Assembly: GCA_041481445.1 (NCBI GenBank)
Contig: JBGPBV010000048.1
Coordinates: forward strand, 1 to 42,076
Reading direction: 5' to 3'
DNA length: 42,076 bases
Source: AA29 sp041481445
GTDB taxonomy: Bacteria; Acidobacteriota; Vicinamibacteria; Fen-336
Made by a program: the position numbers and the translations under genes. This document shows positions 19,532 through 28,464 of this stretch, piece by piece; within the stretch, counting starts at the first letter, position 1, and the number at the start of each line of letters is the position of its first letter. The notes under the pieces were generated by a model that was given only the letters and a program-made list of their open reading frames with translations, searched no databases and was not told the DNA's origin.

Positions 19532-19990
19532 ATGTCCGCGGAGCCGCTGCGCCTGCCTCTCGAGATCGAGGACATCAAGAAGGTGCTGCCGCACCGCTAT
19601 CCCTTCCTGCTCGTGGACCGGATCCTGGAGATCGAGGAGGACCGCCGCGTCCTCGGCGTCAAGAACGTGGCCTCGGACGAGCGCTACTTCATCGCGGGCC
19701 CGGGCGGGCGGCCCGTCCTGCCCGCCTCGATCCTCACCGAGGCCATGGCCCAGGCCGGGGCCGTCCTCATCCTCGCCAAGCCCGAGAACCGGGCGCGCCT
19801 CATCTACTTCATGGGGATCGACCGCGTGCGCTACCGTCGCCCCGTCTCCGCGGGGGACACGGTGATGCTCGAGGGGACGGTCGTCCGCCTGCGGGCGCGG
19901 ATGGGGAGCCTCCGCGGCGTGGCCCGGGTGGACGGGCGGGTCGTGTGCGAGGGCCAGATGACGTTCTCGCTCGTCGATCGTCCCGCCTAG
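19532..19990 (+). CDS. FabZ-like hotdog-fold protein lacking the catalytic histidine
   Basis: 152 residues with the overall FabZ (3-hydroxyacyl-ACP dehydratase) pattern: LPHRYPFLLVDRILEIEE, then VLGVKNVASDE, TEAMAQAGAVLI with the catalytic Glu, YFMGIDRVRYRRPVSAGD, and the C-terminal strand VARVDGRVVCEGQMTFSLV. The segment that is normally GHFPGxPVMPG reads AGPGGRPVLPA, so the catalytic His of FabZ is missing. It may be a thioesterase-like, regulatory or altered-chemistry paralogue rather than the fatty-acid dehydratase. It is followed after 10 nt by a pseudouridine synthase gene, probably in the same transcript. Confidence 0.85.
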   Translation: MSAEPLRLPLEIEDIKKVLPHRYPFLLVDRILEIEEDRRVLGVKNVASDERYFIAGPGGRPVLPASILTEAMAQAGAVLILAKPENRARLIYFMGIDRVRYRRPVSAGDTVMLEGTVVRLRARMGSLRGVARVDGRVVCEGQMTFSLVDRPA

Positions 19991-20000
19991 CCCACCGCCG

Positions 20001-20789
20001 ATGCCGCGCCCTCCGCGTGGCGCGCCCGGCGGGCGCCCGCCGCACGCCCCGACCGGCCGCACCGCCGGTCCGCTGTCCCTGGCCCGGGCCCTGTCCAAGT
20101 TCGGCGTGTGCTCGCGGGCGGAGGCCGCGCGCTGGATCGAGGCGGGCCGGGTGGAGGTCGGGGGACGCGTGGTGCGCGGGCCGGCGCGCCGCATCGACCC
20201 CCGGCGGGACGAGGTCAGGGTCGACGGCCGCCGCGTCGGCGACGATACCGAGCGCATCGTCCTCGTCCTGCACAAGCCGGCCGGCTACATCACGTCGCGC
20301 GGCGATCCGGGCGGGCGGGCCACGGTGTACGACCTGCTCGGCGACTTGGGACGGTGGGTCTTCCCCGTGGGGCGCCTCGACCGAGACACCTCCGGCCTCC
20401 TCGTCCTCACCAACGACCACCGCCTCGGCCAGACCCTGACCGACCCCGGCGCCCACGTGCCCAAGCGGTACCACGCGCGCATCCGGGGCGTGCCCGCGCC
20501 GGAGGTGCTGCGTGCCCTGAGGGACGGCGTGCCTCTCGGGGACGGCACCGTCTCGCGGCCGGCGCCGGTGCGCGTGCTGGGAACCACGCAGAAGGGATCG
20601 ACCTGGCTCGAGATCGTCCTCACCGAAGGGAAGAACCGGCAGGTGCGGCGGATGTGCGCGGCGGTCGGCCACGACGTCCTCGAGCTGGCCCGGGTCGCCG
20701 TCGGCGCCCTGGACCTGGGGGCCCTGCCCAAGGGCGAGTGGCGGCGGCTGGGGCCGGCCGAGGTCGTCCGCCTGTCCGCGCGCGCGTGA
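20001..20789 (+). CDS. S4-domain pseudouridine synthase (RluB/RsuA family)
   Basis: 262 residues. After a Pro/Arg-rich tail (1-25), an S4 RNA-binding domain (LARALSKFGVCSRAEAARWI onwards, to about 75) precedes the catalytic domain. It has LVLHKPAGYITS, the catalytic-Asp motif PVGRLDRDTSGLLVLTND (about 120), KRYHARIRG, and the family C-terminal motif LTEGKNRQVRRM. Members convert uridine to pseudouridine in rRNA: RluB at 23S position 2605, RsuA at 16S position 516. The exact target cannot be read from the sequence, though the layout is closest to RluB. It lies 10 nt after the FabZ-like gene. Confidence 0.92.
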   Translation: MPRPPRGAPGGRPPHAPTGRTAGPLSLARALSKFGVCSRAEAARWIEAGRVEVGGRVVRGPARRIDPRRDEVRVDGRRVGDDTERIVLVLHKPAGYITSRGDPGGRATVYDLLGDLGRWVFPVGRLDRDTSGLLVLTNDHRLGQTLTDPGAHVPKRYHARIRGVPAPEVLRALRDGVPLGDGTVSRPAPVRVLGTTQKGSTWLEIVLTEGKNRQVRRMCAAVGHDVLELARVAVGALDLGALPKGEWRRLGPAEVVRLSARA

Positions 20790-20826
20790 TAGCATCTGGG
20801 GCCCCTCGTCTAGCGCAGGAGGACTC

Positions 20827-21498
20827 ATGCGGCTCCCGGCGATGGTGACCGCGGTCGTGGCGCTCGCAGCTTCGAGCGCGTTTGCCGCCGACTACGGCGG
20901 CTCCCTCGTGGTGGGGGCGCCCAAGGGGGCCCTGGACCAGGCGGCGGACGTGGCCGGCGGACTGGCCGGGCACGCCCTCTTCTCCACGCGCTCCGGCGCC
21001 CTCGCCCTGCGCCTGGACGGGAGCTGGCTCATCTACGGCAGCCAGACCGTGCGCCTGCCCATCGCGGGCACGGCGGGACGGCTCGTGCGCGAGATCACGA
21101 CCGACAACTGGATGGCCGACGCCGCGGTCGGCCCCCAGATCGTCGTGCCCGTGGGCGCGGCCCGGCCGTACATCAACGCCTTCGCGGGCGTCTCCTACAT
21201 GAGCACGACCTCGCACCTGCGGGACCCGAATGGGTTCGTCTCCGCCGAGTCCACGAACTACGACGACACCGGGTTCTCCTACGGCGCCGGTGGCGGCATC
21301 CTCGTGCCGCTCAAGGGAGGGGGCACGCTGCTCGACCTGGGCGTGCGCTACGTGCGGACGGAGACGATGACCTTCCTCGGCGAGGGCGACCTGGACGGGG
21401 CGGGCGTGGCGCCGCGTCCGCACCGTGGCCAGGCCAACGTCCTCGAGTTCCGGCTCGGCCTCGTGTTCTCCAGCCGGTCGCACCCGCCGCACCACTGA
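20827..21498 (+). CDS. Outer-membrane beta-barrel protein (OmpW/OmpA-barrel-like)
   Basis: 223 residues with a clear signal peptide (MRLPAMVTAVVALAASSAFA) and alternating-residue strands such as HALFSTRSGALALRLDGSWL, the strand AVGPQIVVPVG, the segment ARPYINAFAGVSYMSTTS, YGAGGGILVPLKG and LLDLGVRYVRTET. It ends in LEFRLGLVFSSRSHPPHH. This pattern fits a small eight-stranded outer-membrane barrel. The terminal Phe rule is masked by an eight-residue His/Pro tail. No specific function can be assigned. AGGAGGA lies just before the ATG, fixing the start. It is convergent with the glycosyltransferase gene. Confidence 0.78.
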   Translation: MRLPAMVTAVVALAASSAFAADYGGSLVVGAPKGALDQAADVAGGLAGHALFSTRSGALALRLDGSWLIYGSQTVRLPIAGTAGRLVREITTDNWMADAAVGPQIVVPVGAARPYINAFAGVSYMSTTSHLRDPNGFVSAESTNYDDTGFSYGAGGGILVPLKGGGTLLDLGVRYVRTETMTFLGEGDLDGAGVAPRPHRGQANVLEFRLGLVFSSRSHPPHH

Positions 21499-21521
21499 AG
21501 CGGCGGCCGCCCGGTGGCGGC

Positions 21522-23396
21522 TCAGGGGAGCTGGATGCGCGCCACCTGCGCGCCGACCTGCTGTCCCTCCTCGCCCCAGCCGCGCTCGAACTGGAAGCAG
21601 ACGACGTTCTCGCCTCTCACCAGAGCGGAGGCGGGCAGCGAGAAGGGCACGTCCTGCCACTCGGGACCGAGCCGCCCGGTGCCGGTGACGGCGCCGTTGA
21701 CGGTCACGGTGAAGGCCTGCGCTTCCAGCCGGCGGGGCACCCGGGCCTGCACGGTGGCGGGGAGCGTCGAGGGCCCGGCGAGCGGCACGAGGATGCAGGC
21801 GCGCGGGTAGAGCGCCCAGCGGAAGCGCGGCCCGCCTTCGTGCCAGCGTGGCCCCGACCAGCCCTCGCCGAGGTAGCGCGCGTCGTCGGAGCCCACCGCG
21901 ATCGTGCCGCCGGGATTGGCGTTGACGTAGAAGTACTGGCCGACGAAGAACCGGTACGCGAGGTCGCGCCCGCGCGCGCCCAGGAGCGCGCCCAGTGTCC
22001 GCTCGGCCGCGTGACGCAGCAGGCGCGCCTGGGCGGCGGCGAGGTCCTCGAGCGGGGCCGCTTCCGGGAACGCGCCCCGGGCGTGCAGGCGCAGCAGGCC
22101 GAGGTTCCAGGCCGCCAGCAGGGCCAGGAGCGCCGCCGGCGCGAGCATCGGCCGCCGCGCGACCAGGGCCGCCGCCCCCTCCACCGCCACCGCGACGCCG
22201 ATGGCGAGCAGGGGGAGCACGAGGTCGAACCGGCGCGCCCCGAAGGCATCGGATCCCGCCCAGTCGCTGACTCCGCCGTTCACCCAGGCGGTGAGGGCGA
22301 CGGCGGCGAGGCTGCTCGCGGCCAGGAGCCCCCACCGGCGCGCGCCCCCCACGAGCCCCAGGACGCCCACGGCGGCCACGGGCGTCCAGCTGAAGAGGCC
22401 GCGGTCCGCGGAGACGAGGACGTCCAGGAGATGCGGCGACGACCAGCTCACGTAACCCGCGCCTTGCGGCATCGTGATCCAGCGCCCGTGCCAGGCGTGC
22501 CAGACCAGGGATTGCGGGAGGAAGGCGGCGAGCGCCGTTGCCGCCGCCACCAGCGGCCCCTGGGCGCCGCGGCCCTGGCGGAGATCACGGACGGCGAGGG
22601 CCACGGGCAACACGGCCGCCACCAGCGCCTGCCAGCGCGCGAGCACGAGCAGGCCGAACAGGGCGCCCAGGATCGCCCACCGGCGCACGGCGGGGGCGCG
22701 CTCGGTCTCCACCCAGGCCCAGACCAGGAGCGCGGCCAGGCCGAACACGATCCCGTGCGCCATCAACGGCTGGATGGCCACGTAGTACGGAAGGCTGGAG
22801 CCGAGCGCGATGGCGCCGACGGCCAGCGCGGCCGCCGGGGCCTCGTGGCGCGTCCGCAGCGCGCGCAGCAGCGCGAGAGCACCCGCCGTCGCCACCAGGC
22901 CCGTGCCGAGGGCGGCCGCGCGCAGGTACGGCGTGGCCACGCCGTCGGCGGCGTAGACGGTCCGCCCGAGCGCGCGCCCGGCCAGGACGTAGACGTGGGC
23001 GGCCAGATAGAAGGGGCTCCAGAGGATCGCCGGCCCGACCGGATGCAGCCCGAGGCGGAGAGGCGAGCTCGCGGGCAGCTCCACCTGGCCGAGGGCCTCG
23101 AGCGTGTGGCCGAGGTCGCCTCCGCCTCCCCTCAGCAGCCACGGCAGCCAGACGAAGTAGCCGCGGGAGTCCGCGCCCAGGTTTCCGTCCACCGCGGCCT
23201 GGACGAGGTAGACCGCGCTCAGGAGCGCGAAGAAGGCCGTCCAGGGATCGCGGGGCCGCGCTCGCCGCTGCCGCACCAGCGCGACGAGGGCCGCCGCCAC
23301 CCCCGGCCACGACGGCAGGCCGAGGGCGGGATCGAGCAAGGCCAGCGCCGACCAGAGCGCGCCCAGGCCGCTGGTCCACCGCGCGGCCGTGCTCAC
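21522..23396 (-). CDS. Multi-spanning membrane glycosyltransferase-like protein (GT-C/ArnT type)
   Basis: 624 residues. The first two thirds have about 11-12 membrane helices. The first large loop holds acidic residues in AAVDGNLGADSRGYFVWLPW, as in lipid-linked-sugar (GT-C fold) transferases of the ArnT/PMT type. The C-terminal third is a soluble beta-rich domain (from about 480) ending in GEEGQQVGAQVARIQLP, which could bind carbohydrate or the acceptor. The GTG start is 7 nt after the stop of the ABC exporter gene, so it is probably the last gene of that operon. Donor and acceptor are unknown; modification of a lipid or polysaccharide at the cell surface is likely. Confidence 0.75.
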   Translation of the reverse strand: MSTAARWTSGLGALWSALALLDPALGLPSWPGVAAALVALVRQRRARPRDPWTAFFALLSAVYLVQAAVDGNLGADSRGYFVWLPWLLRGGGGDLGHTLEALGQVELPASSPLRLGLHPVGPAILWSPFYLAAHVYVLAGRALGRTVYAADGVATPYLRAAALGTGLVATAGALALLRALRTRHEAPAAALAVGAIALGSSLPYYVAIQPLMAHGIVFGLAALLVWAWVETERAPAVRRWAILGALFGLLVLARWQALVAAVLPVALAVRDLRQGRGAQGPLVAAATALAAFLPQSLVWHAWHGRWITMPQGAGYVSWSSPHLLDVLVSADRGLFSWTPVAAVGVLGLVGGARRWGLLAASSLAAVALTAWVNGGVSDWAGSDAFGARRFDLVLPLLAIGVAVAVEGAAALVARRPMLAPAALLALLAAWNLGLLRLHARGAFPEAAPLEDLAAAQARLLRHAAERTLGALLGARGRDLAYRFFVGQYFYVNANPGGTIAVGSDDARYLGEGWSGPRWHEGGPRFRWALYPRACILVPLAGPSTLPATVQARVPRRLEAQAFTVTVNGAVTGTGRLGPEWQDVPFSLPASALVRGENVVCFQFERGWGEEGQQVGAQVARIQLP

Positions 23397-23403
23397 GGCC
23401 GTC

Positions 23404-25218
23404 TCAGGCGCGCGCGGGCGCCTCCGCCTCGCCCAACGCGCCCGTCTCCTGGTCCTTGTACTGGAGCTGGTAGAGCCGCCAGTAGAGGCCGCGCTGGGCG
23501 AGCAGCTCCTGGTGCGTGCCGCGCTCGCGGACCCTCCCCTTGTGCATCACGAGGATCTGGTCCACGTGCTGGATGGTGGAGAGGCGATGCGCGATCACGA
23601 TGGCCGTCCGGCCCTGCAGGAGCACCTCCAGCGCGTCCTGGATGAGCGCCTCCGTCTCCGTGTCCACGGACGAGGTGGCCTCGTCGAGGATGAGGACGCG
23701 GGGGTCGTGGGCCAGCGCGCGCGCGAAGCTCAGGAGCTGCTTCTGGCCCACGGAGAGGGTGGCCCCCCGCTCGCGCACCTCCGTCTCGTAGGCCTTGGGC
23801 AGGGCCTCGATGAAACGGTGGGCGTGCACGGCGCGGGCGGCCGCGCGCACCCGCTCGTCGGGGATGTCCGAGCCCAGGCGGATGTTGGAGGCGATGGTGC
23901 CGGAGAAGAGGTGGACGTCCTGCAGGACGAGGGCCAGCGACGAGCGGAGCTGGGCGGGATCGAGCTGGCGCACGTCGACCCCGTCCAGGGTCACCCGGCC
24001 CGCCTGCACGTCGTAGAAGCGCTCGAGCAGGCTGATGATCGAGGTCTTGCCCGCCCCCGTGGCTCCCACCAGGGCCACGCGGTGGCCGGGCTCGACCGTG
24101 AAGTCGATGTCGTGCAGCACGGGCACGCCGGGGGCGTAGCCGAAGGAGACCTTCTCGAAGCCGACCCGCCCGCGCACGCGCTCCAGACGGACGGGAGCGG
24201 CGGGGGCCACCACCTTCGGCGCGGTGTCGAGGAGGGTGAAGATCCGCTCCGAGGAGGCCATCGCCTGCTGGAGGATGTTGAACTTCTCGGACAGGTCCGA
24301 GATGGGCCGCCAGAAGCGCTCCGAGTACTGGATGAAGGCCACCAGCGCGCCCAGGGTCAGGGTGCCGGCCAGGACGCGCATCCCGCCGTACAGGATGATG
24401 AGGGCGGTGGCCAGGGCGGCCAGGATCTCGATCGCGGGGTAGAAGACCGCGTAGTAGAAGATCTGGGCCAGGTTGGCCTCGGTGTGCGACCGGTTGACGG
24501 CGGCGAAGGCCTCCCGGTTGCGCGGCTCGCGCCGGAACAGCTGCACCACCGCCATCCCCGTGATGTTCTCCTGCAGGAAGGCGTTGATGCGCGCCACCCA
24601 GCGCCGGACCTCGCGGAAGGTCGCGCGGGAGCCGCGCCGGAACCAGTTGGTCACCGCGAAGAAGAGGGGGATCACGGAGAAGGTCACCAGGGCCAGCTTC
24701 CAGTTCATGGCCATCATCACGCCCATGATCCCGAAGAGCGTGAAGAGGTCGCCGAAGACGGTGACCACCCCGGAGGTGAACAGCTCGTTGACGGCGTCCA
24801 CGTCGGTGGTGACGCGGGTCATGAGGCGGCCCACCGGGTTGAGGTCGAAGAAGGCGACGTGCAGCCGCTGCAGGTGCGAGTAGATCTCGCGGCGCAGGTC
24901 CAGCATCACGCGCTGGCCGGTCATCTGCAGGATGTAGATCTGGCCGAAGCGCACCCCGAAGGCGGCGAGCAGGGTGGCCAGGTAGACGAGGGCCATCCCG
25001 TCGAGGCCGGCGGCGTTCCCCTGCCGGATGTAGCGGTCGATGGCGACCTTGGTCAGCCAGGGGCCCACGAGGTCGAGGCCGGCCATGACCACGATGAGGA
25101 GGAAGGAGACGGCCACGGGCACCTTGTAGGGGCGCAGGTAGCGCAGCAGCCGCCACAGCAGGGCGTGGTCGTAGCTCTTGTCGACGGGGTCGTCCTCGTG
25201 GAAGCCGGGAGAGCTCAC
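23404..25218 (-). CDS. ABC exporter half-transporter (second subunit)
   Basis: 604 residues: an N-terminal six-helix ABC exporter membrane domain (about 25-330) and an ATPase domain (about 350-590). Walker A is VGATGAGKTS, Walker B with catalytic Glu is VLILDEATSSVD, the H-loop lies in IVIAHRLSTIQHVD. The signature reads LSVGQ instead of LSGGQ. The GTG start at 25218 overlaps the previous ABC gene's stop (GTGA). This pattern suggests a heterodimer with the upstream subunit in which this chain supplies the intact Walker B but a degenerate signature. The substrate (lipid, peptide or drug) cannot be told from sequence. Confidence 0.93.
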   Translation of the reverse strand: MSSPGFHEDDPVDKSYDHALLWRLLRYLRPYKVPVAVSFLLIVVMAGLDLVGPWLTKVAIDRYIRQGNAAGLDGMALVYLATLLAAFGVRFGQIYILQMTGQRVMLDLRREIYSHLQRLHVAFFDLNPVGRLMTRVTTDVDAVNELFTSGVVTVFGDLFTLFGIMGVMMAMNWKLALVTFSVIPLFFAVTNWFRRGSRATFREVRRWVARINAFLQENITGMAVVQLFRREPRNREAFAAVNRSHTEANLAQIFYYAVFYPAIEILAALATALIILYGGMRVLAGTLTLGALVAFIQYSERFWRPISDLSEKFNILQQAMASSERIFTLLDTAPKVVAPAAPVRLERVRGRVGFEKVSFGYAPGVPVLHDIDFTVEPGHRVALVGATGAGKTSIISLLERFYDVQAGRVTLDGVDVRQLDPAQLRSSLALVLQDVHLFSGTIASNIRLGSDIPDERVRAAARAVHAHRFIEALPKAYETEVRERGATLSVGQKQLLSFARALAHDPRVLILDEATSSVDTETEALIQDALEVLLQGRTAIVIAHRLSTIQHVDQILVMHKGRVRERGTHQELLAQRGLYWRLYQLQYKDQETGALGEAEAPARA

Positions 25219-26969
25219 GCCGTCTTCTCCATCTCCTCCTCGAGGAGCTGCCGCCGATGGAGGTCGGCGTAGAAGCCGCCCTTGGCGATGAGCTCGTCGT
25301 GGGTGCCGCGCTCCACGATACGGCCGTGGTCGAGGACCACGATGAGGTCGGCCTCGCGCACGGTGGAGACCCGGTGGGAGACGAGGAAGGTCGTGCGGGT
25401 GGCCATCACCCCCCGCAGCGCGCGCAGGATGTCCTCCTCGGTCTGGGTGTCCACGGAGGCGAGGGCGTCGTCCAGCACGAGGATGCGGGGATCGGTGGCG
25501 AGCGCGCGCGCCAGCGCGGTGCGCTGCTTCTGGCCGCCGGAGAGGGTGATGCCCCGCTCGCCCACGAAGGTGTCGAACCCCTTCGGGAAGTCGGCCACGT
25601 CCTTGGCCAGCTGGGCCACCCCCGCCGCCCACTGCACGCGCGCGTCGCGCTCTCCCTCCGCGGGCAGGCCGAAGGCCACGTTCTCGCCCACCGTCTCCGA
25701 GAAGAGGAACGTCTCCTGGGGCACGAAGCCGACGGCGCCGCGCAGGGTGGACAGGGGCAGCTCGCGCACGTCGTGGCCGTCCACGAGCACCGTGCCCGCC
25801 GGGGCCTCGAACAGGCGCGGGATCAGCGAGACGAGGGTGCTCTTGCCGGAGCCGGTGGGACCGACCACCGCCACCGTGGAGCCCGCCCGCACCTCCAGGT
25901 CGATGTCGTGGAGCACGGGGCGGCCGTCGTCGTACGCGAAGGTGAGGTGCCGGAACTCGACCTGGCCGCGCAGCGAGGCCACCGCGGCCGGCCCGCGGTC
26001 CTCGATCTCGGGGGGTGCCTCCAGGATCTCGGCGATGCGCCCCATGGAGGCGTCGCCGCGCTCGAAGATGTTCACCACCCAGCCCAGGGCGATCATGGGC
26101 CAGTGGAGCATGGCGAGGTAGGCCCCGAAGGCCACGAACTCCCCGATGGTGATGGCGCCGGAGACGACCATGCGCCCGCCCAGCCACAGCAGGAGCACCG
26201 CCCCCGAGCCCATGAGGAGCTGGATGCCCGGGTACAGGACCCCCGACATGCGGATGAGCTGCCGGTTGCGCTGCAGGTACTCCTGGTTGGCGGTGTGGAA
26301 GCGCGCCAGCTCCGGCGGCTCCTGGGCGTAGGCGCGCACCACCCGCGCCCCCGAGAGGTTCTCCTGCACGATCGCGCTGATCTCGGCGAGCTGGGCCTGC
26401 ACGGCCTCGAAGCGGTCGTGGATGCGCCGGCCGAAGTAGCGCACGAGCACGGAGACGAGCAGGAGGGGGAGCAGGGACAGGACGAGCAGGCGCGGCGAGA
26501 TGCGGATCATGAGGACGACGGTGGCCACGGCGGTGGTGAGCGTGCTCGCGGTGTACATGATCCCCGGGCCCAGCACCATGCGCACCGCGGAGAGGTCGTT
26601 GGTGGCGCGGCTCATGAGGTCGCCGGTGCGGTGGCTCTGGAAGTAGCGGGTGGGCAGGCGCGTGAGGTGGTGGTAGAGGTCGTTGCGCAGCTCGAACTCG
26701 AGCTCGCGGCTCATGCCGATGAGCACGCGCCTCATCCAGTAGAGGAACACCGCCTCCAGGGCCACGATGCCGAGCACGAGCCCCGCGTAGAGCCAGAGCT
26801 TGCCGCGGGTGAGGCCGAGGGTGAGGTCGTCGATGGCGTGGCGCAGCACCCAGGGCGAGGCCACGGAGAGCATGGTGCGCACGAGGAGGGCGACGATCCC
26901 GACCACGAGGTCCTTGCGGTGCCGGCCCAGGTAGGGGAGGAGCCGCCTGAGGTGGCGGGCCCGCTTCAC
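25215..26969 (-). CDS. ABC exporter half-transporter (first subunit)
   Basis: 584 residues with a six-helix exporter membrane domain (about 15-320) and an ATPase domain (about 340-570). Walker A is VGPTGSGKST, the signature is canonical LSGGQKQR, and the switch His is in FLVSHRVSTVREAD. Walker B reads LVLDDALASVD, so the catalytic Glu is Asp. Together with the partner's LSVGQ signature this predicts one degenerate and one active ATP site, as in TM287/288-type exporters. The start is GTG at 26969, overlapping the stop of the SprT-like gene (GTGA). It should assemble in the inner membrane with the 23404-25218 product. Confidence 0.93.
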   Translation of the reverse strand: MKRARHLRRLLPYLGRHRKDLVVGIVALLVRTMLSVASPWVLRHAIDDLTLGLTRGKLWLYAGLVLGIVALEAVFLYWMRRVLIGMSRELEFELRNDLYHHLTRLPTRYFQSHRTGDLMSRATNDLSAVRMVLGPGIMYTASTLTTAVATVVLMIRISPRLLVLSLLPLLLVSVLVRYFGRRIHDRFEAVQAQLAEISAIVQENLSGARVVRAYAQEPPELARFHTANQEYLQRNRQLIRMSGVLYPGIQLLMGSGAVLLLWLGGRMVVSGAITIGEFVAFGAYLAMLHWPMIALGWVVNIFERGDASMGRIAEILEAPPEIEDRGPAAVASLRGQVEFRHLTFAYDDGRPVLHDIDLEVRAGSTVAVVGPTGSGKSTLVSLIPRLFEAPAGTVLVDGHDVRELPLSTLRGAVGFVPQETFLFSETVGENVAFGLPAEGERDARVQWAAGVAQLAKDVADFPKGFDTFVGERGITLSGGQKQRTALARALATDPRILVLDDALASVDTQTEEDILRALRGVMATRTTFLVSHRVSTVREADLIVVLDHGRIVERGTHDELIAKGGFYADLHRRQLLEEEMEKTA

Positions 26970-27751
26970 GACCGTCTTAGCGCCGCCGCTTCAGCCTTGC
27001 GCTTCCGGTCCAGCTCCGCGCTGGCCCGGAGCAGGTGCGGAAGGTTGTCCTTCTCCCAGGCCAGGGCCTGGCCATGCCACGGGTAGCGCGCCTCCGCCTC
27101 GCGGAACACCCGCGAGTGGTAGACCGTCCGTCCCGCGCGGTCGGGGATCCCGCCCAGGTGATGGTGGAGCATCTCGTGGTAGACGACGCTCTCGAGGAAG
27201 TACTGGGGCACGTCGCGCCGGTCGAGCACGGGGTGGATGCGGATGAGGCCGAGCACGGGGTCGTAGCTGCCGAAGGTCAGGCCGCCGCGGCGCGCGCGCC
27301 CGCTGCCGCGCCCCCAGGTGAGGGGCACGCGCAGCGCGCTCGAGAAGAAGCGCGAGTTCAGCCGGTCGAAGACCTGCTGCAGGTCGTGCACGCGCCCGGC
27401 GGTGACCAGGGGCGGGAGCTGGCGCGGCACCTTGCGCACGCGGTGCAGGTTCTCGTTCATGAACCGCCGCACCTCGCTGTCCGCGCTGCGGCTGGTGCGG
27501 CGCAGCGAGCGCGCCACCGCCCGCACCACGCCCAGGGGCGCGAGCAGGAACATGCGGTGGAGGCGCAGGTGGATCAGGCCCGCCTTGCGGCGGAAGGAGA
27601 GCAGCACCGAGCGGTTCTGGGTGAGGGTGAGGTGCAGGGGGCGCGAGGTCTCGCGCAGCAGCGCCGCCTCGAGGCCGGAGCCGTCCCAGAGTGGGGCCTC
27701 CTCGAAGGGCAGCGACAACTGACGTGCTCGAGTGCCGGCCACCGACGCCAT
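26966..27751 (-). CDS. SprT-like zinc metalloprotease-like protein
   Basis: 261 residues. The C-terminal half has the SprT-like pattern: VFDRLNSRFFSSALRVPLTW, LGLIRIHPVLD, and the zinc-site helix LESVVYHEMLHHHLGG with an HExxH motif (HEMLH). The N-terminal half, rich in Arg, has beta strands (LHLTLTQNRSVLLSFRRKAG) with no family I recognise. SprT-like proteins bind zinc and some are proteases for DNA-protein crosslinks; activity here is an inference. The ATG at 27751 is the first in-frame start after the noncoding gap; an AGGA lies upstream. It is 71 nt after the deoxynucleoside kinase and overlaps the first ABC gene by 4 nt. Confidence 0.8.
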   Translation of the reverse strand: MASVAGTRARQLSLPFEEAPLWDGSGLEAALLRETSRPLHLTLTQNRSVLLSFRRKAGLIHLRLHRMFLLAPLGVVRAVARSLRRTSRSADSEVRRFMNENLHRVRKVPRQLPPLVTAGRVHDLQQVFDRLNSRFFSSALRVPLTWGRGSGRARRGGLTFGSYDPVLGLIRIHPVLDRRDVPQYFLESVVYHEMLHHHLGGIPDRAGRTVYHSRVFREAEARYPWHGQALAWEKDNLPHLLRASAELDRKRKAEAAALRRS

Positions 27752-27822
27752 GGGAAATCCTGGAAAAGGATGGACCAGAGGACTCCCGAGGTCAAGACCC
27801 GGGGGGCGGCGCGCGCTCACCT

Positions 27823-28464
27823 TCAGCGCTTGCTGCCCAGGGGCACGTAGTACTGCGTGCCCTTGCCCATGCTGCGGATCTGCTTGAGCAGGTCCTCCAC
27901 GTCCTCCGCGTGCGAGACGAAGTCGACGTCGGCGGTGTTGACCACGAGCAGCGGCGTCTGCGTGTAGTGGAAGAAGTAGTGGTTGTAGGCGCGGTTCACT
28001 TCCGCCAGGTACTCCTCGCTCAGGCGCGCCTCCTCCGGCCGCCCGCGCGTGCGGATGCGGCGCATCAGCACCTCCGTGGGCGCCTGCAGGTAGACCACGA
28101 GGTCGGGGCGGGGCACGCCCTCCACCAGCAGCGAGTAGAGCTTCTCGTAGATGAGCAGCTCGGAGTCGTCGAGGTTGAGGTAGGCGAAGAGCTTGCTCTT
28201 CTCGAAGACGTAGTCGGACAGGGTCACCGACTGGAAGAGGGTGCGCTGGGTGAGCTCCTGCTGCTGGCGGTAGCGCGAGAGGAGGAAGAAGAGCTCGATC
28301 TGGAAGGCCGCCCCCGGCCGCCCCTCGTAGAACGGGGTGAGGAACGGGTTCTGCCCCCACTCCTCCATCACCGTGCGTGCCTCCAGGCGCTCGGCCAGCC
28401 GCTCCGCCACCGAGGACTTGCCGACCCCGATCGGTCCTTCCACGACGATGTGATGGAACTGCAT
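27823..28464 (-). CDS. Deoxynucleoside kinase
   Basis: 213 residues of the dNK/dCK/dGK family, which phosphorylate deoxynucleosides for salvage. The P-loop is VVEGPIGVGKSSVAERLAER at the N-terminus. The middle has ALEARTVMEEWGQNPFL-like substrate residues and FFLLSRYRQQQELTQ. The lid region is APTEVLMRRIRTRGRPEE with the conserved arginines, followed by YNHYFFHYTQTPLLVVNT. Which base it prefers cannot be told from sequence. The ATG (28464-28462) overlaps the stop of a short folK remnant in an ATGA arrangement, so its translation is probably coupled to that mini-ORF. Confidence 0.92.
   Translation of the reverse strand: MQFHHIVVEGPIGVGKSSVAERLAERLEARTVMEEWGQNPFLTPFYEGRPGAAFQIELFFLLSRYRQQQELTQRTLFQSVTLSDYVFEKSKLFAYLNLDDSELLIYEKLYSLLVEGVPRPDLVVYLQAPTEVLMRRIRTRGRPEEARLSEEYLAEVNRAYNHYFFHYTQTPLLVVNTADVDFVSHAEDVEDLLKQIRSMGKGTQYYVPLGSKR

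Noticed and set aside
25219..26187. A 927-codon version of the second ABC subunit starting at 26187.
   Set aside because: The extra part is an out-of-frame reading of the first ABC gene; the GTG at 25218 in a GTGA overlap gives a normal-length half-transporter.
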